Shown here piece by piece: positions 7,806-16,340 of a stretch of 41,157 nucleotides of DNA; positions within the stretch are counted from its first letter, which is position 1, and every line of letters starts with the position of its first letter. The position numbers were made by a program, and so were the translations under genes. The DNA comes from Paracoccaceae bacterium (lineage in GTDB: Bacteria > Pseudomonadota > Alphaproteobacteria > Rhodobacterales > Rhodobacteraceae), in assembly GCA_013214575.1 (NCBI GenBank), contig JABSSD010000103.1, forward strand, positions 1-41,157, given 5' to 3'. The notes under the pieces are model-generated. The model ran no database searches, had not been told where the DNA came from, and saw only the letters and a list, made by a program, of their open reading frames with translations.

Positions 7806-10085
7806 ATGCCCATATCTGACAGACTTGCTCTCGAGCGGCGCGCCCGTTTGGCCGCTGAACGCCTGCTTGAGCTCAAGCAGGCGGAACTTTCAGCTGCCAA
7901 TCGCAAATTGGGCCGTCATGCCCTGGCGTTGACCAAACAGATTGGCGCAACACAGGCCGAGGTTGCAACCTTCAGGGACGAAGTTGCAACTGTTCGGGGC
8001 GAGAATGAAAAGGTCAAATCCGACCTGCATGTGGCCAACGAAAAGATCGAAGTGGCCGAACGCCGGTTGTGGCATTCGATCCAGACCATCCAGGATGGCT
8101 TTGCCTTCTTTGGCGCCGACAGCAAACTGATCGGCGCAAACACCGCCTACCTCAATACATTCGAAGGCCTGGAAGAAGTCACGCCGGGCATTTCTTATGT
8201 GCGCATTCTACAGATCCTGACGGACGAAGGGCTGGTTAACACCGGCCAGCACAATCCCGATGAATGGCGCCTGATGATGACAGCGCGCTGGGTGTCCCCC
8301 ACTCCGGAACCTGTGGTTATCCGACTGTGGAACGACAGTTACCTCAAGCTGATCGACCAACGTGGCCACGGTGGCGATGTCGTCAGCCTTGCCCTGGATA
8401 TCACCTCAACGGTTCACTATGAGGAAGAACTGCGCACATCCCGAGAGCGGGCCGAAGCTGCCAACCGTGCCAAATCTGCCTTTCTGGCCAATATGTCTCA
8501 TGAAATCCGCACCCCGATGAATGGGGTGGTTGGCATGGCAGAACTGCTGAATGACACCGAGCTGACCGATGAACAGCGGCTCTATTCCGACACCATCAAA
8601 AACTCCGGCGAGGCGCTGCTGGTGATCATCAACGACGTGCTCGACTACTCCAAGATCGAAGCCGACAAACTGGTGCTGCACAGCGAAGATTTTGACATGG
8701 AACGCTGCATCCATGAGGTTGTGATGCTGTTGCAGCCTACCGCCCGCGACAAAGGATTGGCGATGCTGGTGGACTATGACCTGTTCCTGCCAACCCGGTT
8801 TATCGGCGATCCCGGCCGTATTCGGCAGGTCCTGACCAATCTGGTCGGCAATGCGGTAAAATTCACCAAGGCAGGCTATGTGGCGCTGCGTGTCACCGGC
8901 GTGCCGGGCGCAGATGGCGCCAATTGTGCCATTCATGTCGCCATCGAAGATACCGGCATTGGCATTCCCCAGGACAAGATCCAGCATATTTTTGGCGAGT
9001 TCAATCAAGTCGAAGACGAACGGAACCGCCAGTTTGAAGGCACCGGTCTGGGGCTGGCGATCTCCAAGCGTCTGATCGAATTGATGGGCGGGTCCGTCTG
9101 GGTCGACAGCGAGGAAGGACAAGGATCATGCTTTGGCTTCCGGGTGCCGTTGCCAATGGCCGAAGGGGATCAGCCCCACACTGCGGAACTGCCCGCCAAC
9201 CTGCGCCATGTGCTGATTGTCGATGACCTGCCGATGAACTGTTCCATCCTGCAGAAACAGATGCAAATGCTGGGAGCAGAGGTGACAACCGCACCCTCGG
9301 GCCGCGAGGCCTTGCTGCTGATGGACGACACCATCGATCTGGTGATCAGTGATCACCACATGCCGGATATGGATGGGGTGCAACTGGCCACCGCGCTGCG
9401 CCAAGGCGACTGGCCGGAGGTGCCGTTCCTGCTGCTCAGCTCAAACTCGAACTTTGCGCGCGACACCACCACCCAAAATCTGATCCAGGGGGTTCTGCAG
9501 AAACCAGTGCTTCGGAATGACCTGTTCGCCAAACTGGCGGCAATGGGCACGGTAGTTCCCGACAATAAGCCATTGGCCACTCCAGAGGCTGCCACCCCGT
9601 ACACTGCCCCCCCCTCCACAGCGCAAACAGCGGTCAGCGAGACCCTTGAGCCCGCCCGCGAGGATCCGAGCCCAGACAGCAGCGCCCCGCGTCTGATGCG
9701 CATTCTGGCCGCCGAGGACAACAAGACCAATCAACTGGTGTTCCGCAAGATGGTCAAAGACCTGAACATCGACATCCGCTTTGCCAACAACGGGATTGAG
9801 GCCGTGGAGGCCTATAACGACTTTTCTCCTGACCTGATCTTCATGGATATCTCGATGCCCAAAATGGACGGCAAACAGGCCACCAGTGAGATCCGCAAGA
9901 TCGAGAAAAAGTCCGGTCGCCATGTCCCGATCGTCGCCTTGACCGCCCATGCGATGAATGGCGATTCCGAAGGCATCTTAGCTGCAGGTCTGGATTACTA
10001 TCTCACCAAGCCGCTCCGCAAAGCAGTCATTCACCAGCAGATCGAACGGCATGTCCCCGACGAAACCCAATCGGTCCAGCTCTAG
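7806..10085 (+). CDS. Soluble PAS hybrid histidine kinase with two receiver domains
   Basis: A 759-residue hybrid sensor kinase with no membrane segment, so it probably senses a cytoplasmic signal. Order: a long coiled coil (about 5-95), a PAS domain (about 95-205), a dimerisation domain with SHEIRTPMNG (His232), an ATPase domain with LVGNAVKF, GIGIP and GTGLGLAIS, a first receiver (VISDHHMPDMDG, Asp516) and a second receiver beginning AAEDNKTNQ (Asp681 in FMDISMP). The first receiver keeps VDD acid residues, so both may be active. A TTG 17 codons upstream is also open, but the ATG at 7806 follows GGAG by 9 bases and starts the conserved part. It converges on yaaA with only 13 bases between stops. 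No response regulator lies next to it, so its output partner is unknown. Confidence 0.9.
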   Translation: MPISDRLALERRARLAAERLLELKQAELSAANRKLGRHALALTKQIGATQAEVATFRDEVATVRGENEKVKSDLHVANEKIEVAERRLWHSIQTIQDGFAFFGADSKLIGANTAYLNTFEGLEEVTPGISYVRILQILTDEGLVNTGQHNPDEWRLMMTARWVSPTPEPVVIRLWNDSYLKLIDQRGHGGDVVSLALDITSTVHYEEELRTSRERAEAANRAKSAFLANMSHEIRTPMNGVVGMAELLNDTELTDEQRLYSDTIKNSGEALLVIINDVLDYSKIEADKLVLHSEDFDMERCIHEVVMLLQPTARDKGLAMLVDYDLFLPTRFIGDPGRIRQVLTNLVGNAVKFTKAGYVALRVTGVPGADGANCAIHVAIEDTGIGIPQDKIQHIFGEFNQVEDERNRQFEGTGLGLAISKRLIELMGGSVWVDSEEGQGSCFGFRVPLPMAEGDQPHTAELPANLRHVLIVDDLPMNCSILQKQMQMLGAEVTTAPSGREALLLMDDTIDLVISDHHMPDMDGVQLATALRQGDWPEVPFLLLSSNSNFARDTTTQNLIQGVLQKPVLRNDLFAKLAAMGTVVPDNKPLATPEAATPYTAPPSTAQTAVSETLEPAREDPSPDSSAPRLMRILAAEDNKTNQLVFRKMVKDLNIDIRFANNGIEAVEAYNDFSPDLIFMDISMPKMDGKQATSEIRKIEKKSGRHVPIVALTAHAMNGDSEGILAAGLDYYLTKPLRKAVIHQQIERHVPDETQSVQL
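7860..7883. repeat. Perfect 24-bp palindrome in the kinase coding sequence
   Basis: The 12 bases 7860-7871 are the exact reverse complement of 7872-7883, centred on GAGCTC. It lies 54 bases after the kinase start and encodes the coiled-coil segment RLLELKQA. It may be a coincidence of Leu/Glu/Lys codons, or an RNA or DNA site. Confidence 0.6.
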
Positions 10086-10098
10086 TCGGGCCCCATCG

Positions 10099-10872
10099 TT
10101 ACGGGCTGGCATAGGGTCGCAGAAAGACGGGTGCCTCCGCCGTCGACATCTCAGGCTGATAGGCATATCCGCCGACCACAAAATCCTGCAACGCCGCGGG
10201 ATCACGCAAGCGGTTCTGAATGATGAAACGCGCCATGGCACCGCGGGCACGCTTGGCAAAGAAGCTCACCACCTTGGGCCCAGCCGCTTTGTCTTCCATG
10301 AACACCGGTGTGATCACCTTCAGCGTCAGCGCCTTGGGGGCGACGGCGCCAAAATACTCTTTGCTGGCACAGTTCACCAAGACTTGCGCCGCCGTCACCT
10401 GCGCTTGGGCATTCAGCGACAGGCTCAGCTGGTCGCGCCAATACTCATACAGGTTCTTGCCGCGACGCGTTTTCAGGCGGCTGCCCATTTCCAACCGGTA
10501 AGGTTGGATCGCGTCCAGTGGCCGCAACAGCCCGTAGAGCCCGGACAGGATGCGCAAATGATCCTGCGCCCAGGCCATTTCGTCATGGTCCAGCGTCGCC
10601 GCCTCCAGCCCGAGATAGGTATCCCCGGCAAAGGCCAGCGCCGCAGGTCGGGTGATGTCAGAAGCAGGATCATCGGCAAAATCGCGGAACCGGTCCCGGT
10701 TAAGCCGGGCCAGATCGTCGCTCAGGCTCATCAGCTTTTTCAACTCAGCCAGCGTCAGGTTTCGCGCGGTTTGGACCAGCCGAGACACATCCGCCTGAAA
10801 CTCCGGCTGCGTCACTGCAACGGCGCGTTCTGCCCAATCCAGCCGCTTGGCCGGCGAGATAACAACAAGCAT
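10099..10872 (-). CDS. yaaA: Peroxide-stress protein YaaA (DUF328/UPF0246)
   Basis: A 257-residue cytoplasmic protein of the YaaA family. In E. coli YaaA is OxyR-controlled and lowers free iron and DNA damage during peroxide stress; that role is carried over by homology only. The family N-terminus MLVVISPAKRLDW is present, with the helical part (LSDDLARLNRDRF), GLYGLLRPLD and RMEMGSRL-like (YRLEMGSRL) blocks, and the C-terminal YEYWRDQL and NCASKEYF segments. A longer reading from 10899 adds nine residues, but the ATG at 10872 is preceded by AGGGAG at a 6-base distance and matches the family start. It lies 30 bases after recQ on the same strand and is probably co-transcribed with it, which would fit a DNA-protection role. 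Confidence 0.92.
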   Translation of the reverse strand: MLVVISPAKRLDWAERAVAVTQPEFQADVSRLVQTARNLTLAELKKLMSLSDDLARLNRDRFRDFADDPASDITRPAALAFAGDTYLGLEAATLDHDEMAWAQDHLRILSGLYGLLRPLDAIQPYRLEMGSRLKTRRGKNLYEYWRDQLSLSLNAQAQVTAAQVLVNCASKEYFGAVAPKALTLKVITPVFMEDKAAGPKVVSFFAKRARGAMARFIIQNRLRDPAALQDFVVGGYAYQPEMSTAEAPVFLRPYASP

Positions 10873-10902
10873 CCCGGTCTCCCTGTTCAAATTCGACATG
10901 CT

Positions 10903-12951
10903 TTAACCCTCAGTCCGTAAGATATTCAGAAACGCAGTGGCAAACCGGTCCGCCCGTTTATCACCAAGCAAACGCACAAGCCCCGCCTCATCGCTTGACC
11001 GCATCTGAGCCACCTTCGCCAACAGGCTGGCAGAGCAACTGAGCGGTTTTTCGGTGCCACTCTCGCCGCGAGACAACTGGCTTTGCGCCTCCAACAGCGC
11101 ATCATACAATGTGCCTGCCGATCGGCCGGCCAGTTTGCGCCGAACTGGGTGAACCTCCTCGGCGGCGCCATTGATGACCGCCAGAAACAGATCGCCATAG
11201 CGCTCCAGTTTCTTCGCCCCCACACCACCGATATGCGCCATCGCATCCTGATCGCAGGGACGGGTTTCGGCCATCTCGATCAGGGTGCGGTCCGGGAAAA
11301 TCACATAGGCCGGCACTGACTGTGCCTCAGCCAGTGCCCGGCGCTTGGCCTTCAACGCCGACAACAGCGGCGCGTCTTCTTCGGAGACCAGAGCTTTCAC
11401 TGCAGGGCGGCGGCTGGCTGTTTTGATCGAATCCTTGCGCAGAGAGATCTGGGCCTCTCCCTTCAGCACCGGCAGCGCCGCCGCGGTCATCTGCAACGCA
11501 CCGTGACGTTCGGGGTTGGGGCGCACCAAGTCATGCCCCATCATCTGCCGAAACACCGCCTGCCATTGTCGTTTGTCATATTCGCGACCGCAGCCATAGA
11601 CCGACAGTTGATCATGTCGGCGCGCCCGGATTTTATCACTCTCAGTGCCGGTCAGAATATCAATCAGATGGCCAGCGCCAAACCACTCTTCGGTGCGCAA
11701 AATAGCCGAGAGCGCCTTGCGCACCGCGGTGGTGCCGTCAAACACCTCGGCCGGTGTGTCACAGAGATCGCAGTGCCCACAGGGCTCCGTTACCTCGCCA
11801 AAATAGCCCAGCAGGTTCTGGCGGCGACAGTGCAGCGCCTCGGCCAGCCCCAGCAGCGAATTCAACCGCCCATGATCAGCGGCGCGGCGCTCAGGCGGCG
11901 CCAGACCCTCGTCGATCTGGCTGCGACGCAGGCGAATATCATCCGGGCCAAACAAGGTCATGGTCTCGGCCGGGGCGCCATCGCGCCCGGCCCGGCCGAT
12001 TTCCTGATAATAGGACTCGATGCTTTTGGGCAGATCCGCATGGGCGACCCAGCGAATGTCCGGCTTGTCGATGCCCATGCCAAAGGCCACCGTCGCCACC
12101 ACAATCAACCCGTCCTCGCGGGCAAAGCGGGTCTCGACGATGCGCCGGTCCTCGGCCATCATGCCGCCGTGGTAGTGGCAGGCCACATGGCCCTCATCGC
12201 GCAGCGCCTTTGCCAGCGCTTCGGTCTTGGCGCGGGTGCCACAATAAACAATGCCCGATTGCCCCTTGCGGGCGGCGGCAAAGCCCAAGATCTGCCGACG
12301 GGGGCCATCTTTGGTGGCAAAAGCCAGATGGATATTGGGACGATCAAACCCGCCCAAAAAGATACGCGGCGGTTCGCCGTCGAACAGTTTCTCAACAATC
12401 TCGTCACGGGTTTCGGCATCCGCAGTGGCGGTAAAGGCGGCCAGCGGCACGTCCAGCGCCTGCCGCAGCTCACCGATGCGTAGGTAGTCCGGACGGAAAT
12501 CATGGCCCCACTGGCTGACGCAATGAGCCTCGTCCACCGCAATCATGCTGACCCCGATACGCCGCAACATGTTCATCGCCGCGTTTGAGGCCAGCCGTTC
12601 AGGTGCCATATACAACAGCTTCAACCGCCCGGCCTCCAGGGCCTCCCATACGGCGTCGGTCTCTTCTTGGGTATTGCCGGAGGTCAGCGCCCCGGCCGCG
12701 ACACCGGCCTCTTGCAGGCCCCGCACCTGATCGCGCATCAGCGCAATCAGCGGCGATATCACCACCGTCACCCCGTCGCGGATTAGCGCCGGCAGTTGGA
12801 AACACAGGGATTTGCCGCCGCCTGTTGGCATGATGGCCAAGACGTTTTCACCCGCGGTCACGGCATCAACGATCTCTTCCTGACCGGGGCGGAAGGCGTC
12901 AAAACCAAAGACGTCGCGTAAAAGTGGGGAAGCGCCTGGCAGGGCTGTCAT
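10903..12951 (-). CDS. recQ: ATP-dependent DNA helicase RecQ
   Basis: A 682-residue 3'-5' superfamily 2 helicase acting in recombination and fork repair. The Walker A region is MPTGGGKS (41-48), the DEAH box is at 140-143 (DEAHCVSQWGHDFRPDY), and the second helicase domain has GMGIDKPDIRWVAH and QEIGRAGRDG. The zinc-binding site is complete with Cys375, Cys391, Cys394 and Cys397. A winged-helix RQC region follows, then one HRDC domain (about 525-605) containing GGVGAKKLERYG, and a divergent tail. Length and domain set match full bacterial RecQ. The ATG start has a GAGG about 10 bases upstream. yaaA follows after 30 bases. Confidence 0.97.
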   Translation of the reverse strand: MTALPGASPLLRDVFGFDAFRPGQEEIVDAVTAGENVLAIMPTGGGKSLCFQLPALIRDGVTVVISPLIALMRDQVRGLQEAGVAAGALTSGNTQEETDAVWEALEAGRLKLLYMAPERLASNAAMNMLRRIGVSMIAVDEAHCVSQWGHDFRPDYLRIGELRQALDVPLAAFTATADAETRDEIVEKLFDGEPPRIFLGGFDRPNIHLAFATKDGPRRQILGFAAARKGQSGIVYCGTRAKTEALAKALRDEGHVACHYHGGMMAEDRRIVETRFAREDGLIVVATVAFGMGIDKPDIRWVAHADLPKSIESYYQEIGRAGRDGAPAETMTLFGPDDIRLRRSQIDEGLAPPERRAADHGRLNSLLGLAEALHCRRQNLLGYFGEVTEPCGHCDLCDTPAEVFDGTTAVRKALSAILRTEEWFGAGHLIDILTGTESDKIRARRHDQLSVYGCGREYDKRQWQAVFRQMMGHDLVRPNPERHGALQMTAAALPVLKGEAQISLRKDSIKTASRRPAVKALVSEEDAPLLSALKAKRRALAEAQSVPAYVIFPDRTLIEMAETRPCDQDAMAHIGGVGAKKLERYGDLFLAVINGAAEEVHPVRRKLAGRSAGTLYDALLEAQSQLSRGESGTEKPLSCSASLLAKVAQMRSSDEAGLVRLLGDKRADRFATAFLNILRTEG

Positions 12952-13042
12952 CGGCGGAAAGCCTCGCGTGGGGGAGTTGTTGCTCGTTTGATCGTTACAA
13001 TCTCACAAGCCGAATCGCACAGCAAGGGCCAGATGACCCCTA

Positions 13043-13065
13043 CTTCTTCTTGTCCTTAAATACCT
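13043..13065. repeat. Short intergenic repeat, copy 1
   Basis: A pyrimidine-rich motif CTTCTTCTTGTCCTTAAATA, then CCT, in the 143-base gap between recQ and yggT. A closely similar stretch occurs at 19916-19939, followed there by a small CCTCCG/CGGAGG hairpin that this copy lacks. I recall similar motifs between Rhodobacteraceae genes, but its function is unknown to me. Confidence 0.5.
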
Positions 13066-13094
13066 AATGCAGACCGCCAGTCAAAAGCGGCCAG

Positions 13095-13382
13095 TCAGTA
13101 GAAGGCAGAGATATTATTGGCCAGAATAATGCGCAGCGCATAGACCCCGATCAACACCACCAGCGGCGCCAGATCAATACCCTGCATATTGGGCAGAATG
13201 CGGCGAATCGGGCCATACATCGGCTCGACGACACGGTTCAGGAGATGCCAGATCTGGCCAACCAGCTGCTGATGCAGGTTGAGCACCTGAAAATTAATCA
13301 GCCAGCTCATGATGACATGAGCGATAATGAAGAACCAGACGATGTCGAGGACAAGCATCAGGATTTGGAACAACGACAACAT
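13095..13382 (-). CDS. yggT: YggT family integral membrane protein
   Basis: A 95-residue membrane protein with two hydrophobic blocks (LFQILMLVLDIVWFFIIAHV and APLVVLIGVYALRIIL) separated by the family motif VEPMYGPIRRILPNMQGIDL. YggT proteins have been linked to ion homeostasis and, in other lineages, to thylakoid or septum organisation; the precise role here is not evident. A longer frame opens at 13487, but the ATG at 13382 has AAGGA 7 bases upstream and begins the conserved region. It diverges from the thioesterase gene across a 129-base gap that must hold both promoters. Confidence 0.9.
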   Translation of the reverse strand: MLSLFQILMLVLDIVWFFIIAHVIMSWLINFQVLNLHQQLVGQIWHLLNRVVEPMYGPIRRILPNMQGIDLAPLVVLIGVYALRIILANNISAFY

Positions 13383-13511
13383 CTTATTTCCTTCTTTGGA
13401 TCCGACCCAGAGGTAATCAGCAACACCGCAAAGCGCAAGCCTTCCGCGAAGTTGTGGTTGACGTTGCCGCCAAAGAGCCCATGACAAGCGCAGTTTACAA
13501 AGGCCTTACCC

Positions 13512-14060
13512 ATGTTCCCGATTGTCCGCCTGATCAAGGATCTGCTCCTTGCCCGCCGCATGCCACCGCTGCAGCTGACCGAGACCCATGTCTCGCATCA
13601 CATCTGCTGGCCCTGGGATCTGGATATCTGGCTGGAGCTGAACAATGGCCGCGCCATGACGCTCTATGATCTGGGCCGCACCATGAACGCCCAACGGGTT
13701 GGCCTGATTGCGGCCATCAGCAAACACCGCTGGGGCATGACCATGGCGGGCAGCACTGTCCGTTTTCGCCGTCGCATTCGCGGCTTTGAACGGTTTGAGA
13801 TGCGCAGTCGGGCGGTGACCTGGGACGACAAATTCATCTATCTGGAACAGTCGATGTGGAAAAAGAATGGCGAATGCGCCAGCCACGTGATGTTTCGCTC
13901 GGCGGTGACCGGCAAAACCGGAATTATCCCCCCGGCGCAGGTTCTGGCGGAAATGGGTCACGCCGATGCAGTACCGCCGCCAATGCCCGATTGGATCAAA
14001 GCCTGGTGTCAGGCCGATGCCACCCGCCCCTGGCCTCCGATGCAAGATGGGCTTGCCTAA
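13512..14060 (+). CDS. Hotdog-fold acyl-CoA thioesterase-like protein
   Basis: A 182-residue protein of the 4HBT-like hotdog superfamily, closest in style to the THEM6/acyl-CoA thioesterase group common in Roseobacters. The N-terminal pattern HVSHHICWPWDLDIWLELNN, then GR, places the conserved Asp next to the central helix (TLYDLGRTMNAQRVG). The beta strands carry RFRRRIRGFERFEMRSRAV and the EQSMWKKNGECASHVMFR block. It would hydrolyse acyl thioesters in the cytoplasm, but the substrate cannot be told. The ATG at 13512 lies at the start of the conserved region. The next gene begins 43 bases later, so it may be the first gene of the run that continues with the MFS transporter. Confidence 0.8.
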   Translation: MFPIVRLIKDLLLARRMPPLQLTETHVSHHICWPWDLDIWLELNNGRAMTLYDLGRTMNAQRVGLIAAISKHRWGMTMAGSTVRFRRRIRGFERFEMRSRAVTWDDKFIYLEQSMWKKNGECASHVMFRSAVTGKTGIIPPAQVLAEMGHADAVPPPMPDWIKAWCQADATRPWPPMQDGLA

Positions 14061-14103
14061 AAGCGATGGCCGCTGTCATACCTGCTAAAAAGGTATTTCA
14101 GGG

Positions 14104-15474
14104 ATGGCTATGCAGGATATTTCAACGCGCAAGCGCATTTGGGGCTGGTATTTCTTTGACTGGGCCAGCCAACCCTACCACACGCTGCTGGTCACCTTTA
14201 TCTTTGGACCGTTCTTTGCCGCCGTGGCGGCGGACTTCTTTATGGGTCAGGGGCTGGCAGACGAGGCCGCCAAGGCGCAGGCGCAGACCATCTGGTCGCT
14301 ATGCCTGACGGTGACCGGGTTGATCATTGGCTTTGGCGGACCATTGCTGGGGGCGCTGGCCGATATCTCAGGGCGGCGCATGCCCTGGATCATGGTCTTT
14401 TCCGTGATGTATGTGATCGGCGCGGCTGGGCTCTGGTTCATGGACCCAGAGGGGTCAAACCTGTGGTGGATGCTGATCAGTTTTGGCATTGGCTTTATCG
14501 GCGCCGAATTTGCGCTGATCTTTATCAACTCACAGCTGCCATCGCTGTGCGACAAGGATGACGTCGGTAAAATCTCGGGCTCAGGCTTTGCCTTTGGCTA
14601 CCTGGGAGGCGTGGTGGCGCTGTTCATCCTGCTGCTGTTGTTTGTGGAACAAAGCAACGGCAAGACCCTGATCGGGCTGGACCCGGCATTTGGGCTGGAC
14701 GCGGCCAGCCGCGAAGGCACCCGCGCTGTCGGTCCCATCACCGCCCTGTGGTTCGCGGTCTTCATGATCCCCTATTTCCTCTGGGTGCGGGACGGTAAAG
14801 GCACCGGCCAGCCTGGCAGTTTTGGCGGCGCCTTTCGACTGGTGGTGCAATCCTTGAAAAACCTGCGCAACCGGCCGAGTCTGGCCAGCTATCTCGGCTC
14901 GTCCATGCTGTACCGCGATGCCTTGAACGGGCTTTACGGGTTTGGCGGCGTCTATGCGCGACTGGTGCTGGATTGGGAGATCACCTCAATCGGGATCTTT
15001 GGCATCGTCGCGGCGATATCGTCAGCGCTGTTTTGCTGGTTCGGAGGCCACGCCGACCGGCGTTTTGGCCCCAAACCGGTGATCATCGTCTCTATTCTGG
15101 TGCTGACACTGGTCTGTACCATCATTGTTGGCATGTCGCGCGATCAATTGTTCGGGGTGCCACTGGCCCAGGGCTCAACCCTGCCGGATATGATTTTCTT
15201 TGGCTGCGGCGTGTTGATCGGCGGCTTCGGCGGAATCCTGCAGGCCACCAGCCGCAGCCTTATGGTCCGTCATACCAACCCGGAACGCCCGACCGAGAGC
15301 TTTGGCCTGTACGGATTGTCGGGCCGTGCCACCGCGTTTCTGGCTCCTGCGCTGATAGGGGTTGTCACCGCCATCACCGGCAGCGCACGCTTGGGCATAT
15401 CACCAGTGGTCGTCCTGTTCATTGTGGGTCTGATTCTGCTGACATGGGTCCGCGCCGAGGGAGATCAGGATTGA
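14104..15474 (+). CDS. MFS transporter, Atg22/UMF1 type
   Basis: A 456-residue permease with about 12 membrane segments. The opening WGWYFFDWASQPYHTLLVTF is diagnostic for the Atg22-like (UMF1) group, and the loop after the third segment has GALADISGRRMPW. Atg22 in yeast exports amino acids from the vacuole; the bacterial substrate is not known. Two ATGs are possible: 14104 has AAGG 10 bases upstream, while 14110 (third residue) has AGGG 6 bases upstream and may be the true start. The TGA overlaps the TTG start of mepA (TTGA), so the two are probably translated together, which links this carrier loosely to wall turnover products. That link is inference. Confidence 0.88.
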   Translation: MAMQDISTRKRIWGWYFFDWASQPYHTLLVTFIFGPFFAAVAADFFMGQGLADEAAKAQAQTIWSLCLTVTGLIIGFGGPLLGALADISGRRMPWIMVFSVMYVIGAAGLWFMDPEGSNLWWMLISFGIGFIGAEFALIFINSQLPSLCDKDDVGKISGSGFAFGYLGGVVALFILLLLFVEQSNGKTLIGLDPAFGLDAASREGTRAVGPITALWFAVFMIPYFLWVRDGKGTGQPGSFGGAFRLVVQSLKNLRNRPSLASYLGSSMLYRDALNGLYGFGGVYARLVLDWEITSIGIFGIVAAISSALFCWFGGHADRRFGPKPVIIVSILVLTLVCTIIVGMSRDQLFGVPLAQGSTLPDMIFFGCGVLIGGFGGILQATSRSLMVRHTNPERPTESFGLYGLSGRATAFLAPALIGVVTAITGSARLGISPVVVLFIVGLILLTWVRAEGDQD

Positions 15475-16340
15475 AACAGCTTCTTGCCAGTTTGTTGTTC
15501 GTTTTTTACCTTACCAGTACAGCAAGCGGTGAGACCGCGGCCAAGCAGCTGTTCGGGGCCAAACCCAGCGGCTCAAACCAACAGCCCGCCGCCATTGGAT
15601 CTTATGCCAAGGGCTGTGTGGCGGGGGCGGTGCAATTGCCCGAAACCGGAGCCACATGGCAGGCGATGCGGCTGTCGCGCAATCGCAACTGGGGCCACCC
15701 CGAGACCATTGATTTCATCGAAAAGCTCAGCCGGTTTGCGGCCAGACAACGGGGCTGGGACGGGCTGTATATCGGTGACATCAGCCAGCCGCGCGGTGGT
15801 CCGATGCTGTCTGGTCACCGCAGTCACCAGATCGGCCTTGATGTCGATATCTGGATGCTACCGCCCGACAAGCTAGACCTGAACAGCCGCCAGCGCGAGG
15901 ATCTTTCGTCCATTTCCATGCGCCGGGCCAATGGCGCTTTTGTCAACAACAGCTGGACAACACAGCATCACGCCCTGTTGCGCGCTGCGGCCAAAGACAA
16001 ACGGGTCGCCAGGATCTTTGTCTTTCCCGGTGCCAAGGTCCAGATGTGCAAAGATGAGACCGGCGACCGTCGCTGGTTGCGTAAAATTCGCCCCTGGTGG
16101 GGGCATCACTATCATTTCCACGTGCGCCTGAAATGCCCCAAGGGGGCACGGGGATGCAGCAATCAGGCAGCCCCCCCCAAGGGCGACGGATGTGCCGCTG
16201 CCCAGACATGGGTTGATGACATCCTGAACCCGCCGCCGCCAAAACCAGTTGACCCCAACGCGCCAAAACCTAAACCTCGTCGCGATTACACTTTAGCGGA
16301 TCTGCCAAAACAATGCGCCTCGGTACTACAGTCAAACTAA
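15471..16340 (+). CDS. mepA: Penicillin-insensitive murein endopeptidase MepA
   Basis: A 289-residue periplasmic metallopeptidase (M74) that cleaves D-Ala-meso-DAP cross-links in peptidoglycan. A signal peptide (MKQLLASLLFVFYLTSTASG) is followed by a mature chain with GHRSHQIGLDVDIW, giving His116, His119 and Asp126, and WWGHHYHFHVRL, giving His212, His215 and His217. These line up with the zinc and active-site residues of E. coli MepA at a constant offset of six. The start is TTG, overlapping the upstream stop by TTGA, with GGGAG 7 bases upstream. An ATG-based reading does not exist close by. The gene end overlaps the next gene by 28 bases. Confidence 0.93.
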   Translation: MKQLLASLLFVFYLTSTASGETAAKQLFGAKPSGSNQQPAAIGSYAKGCVAGAVQLPETGATWQAMRLSRNRNWGHPETIDFIEKLSRFAARQRGWDGLYIGDISQPRGGPMLSGHRSHQIGLDVDIWMLPPDKLDLNSRQREDLSSISMRRANGAFVNNSWTTQHHALLRAAAKDKRVARIFVFPGAKVQMCKDETGDRRWLRKIRPWWGHHYHFHVRLKCPKGARGCSNQAAPPKGDGCAAAQTWVDDILNPPPPKPVDPNAPKPKPRRDYTLADLPKQCASVLQSN

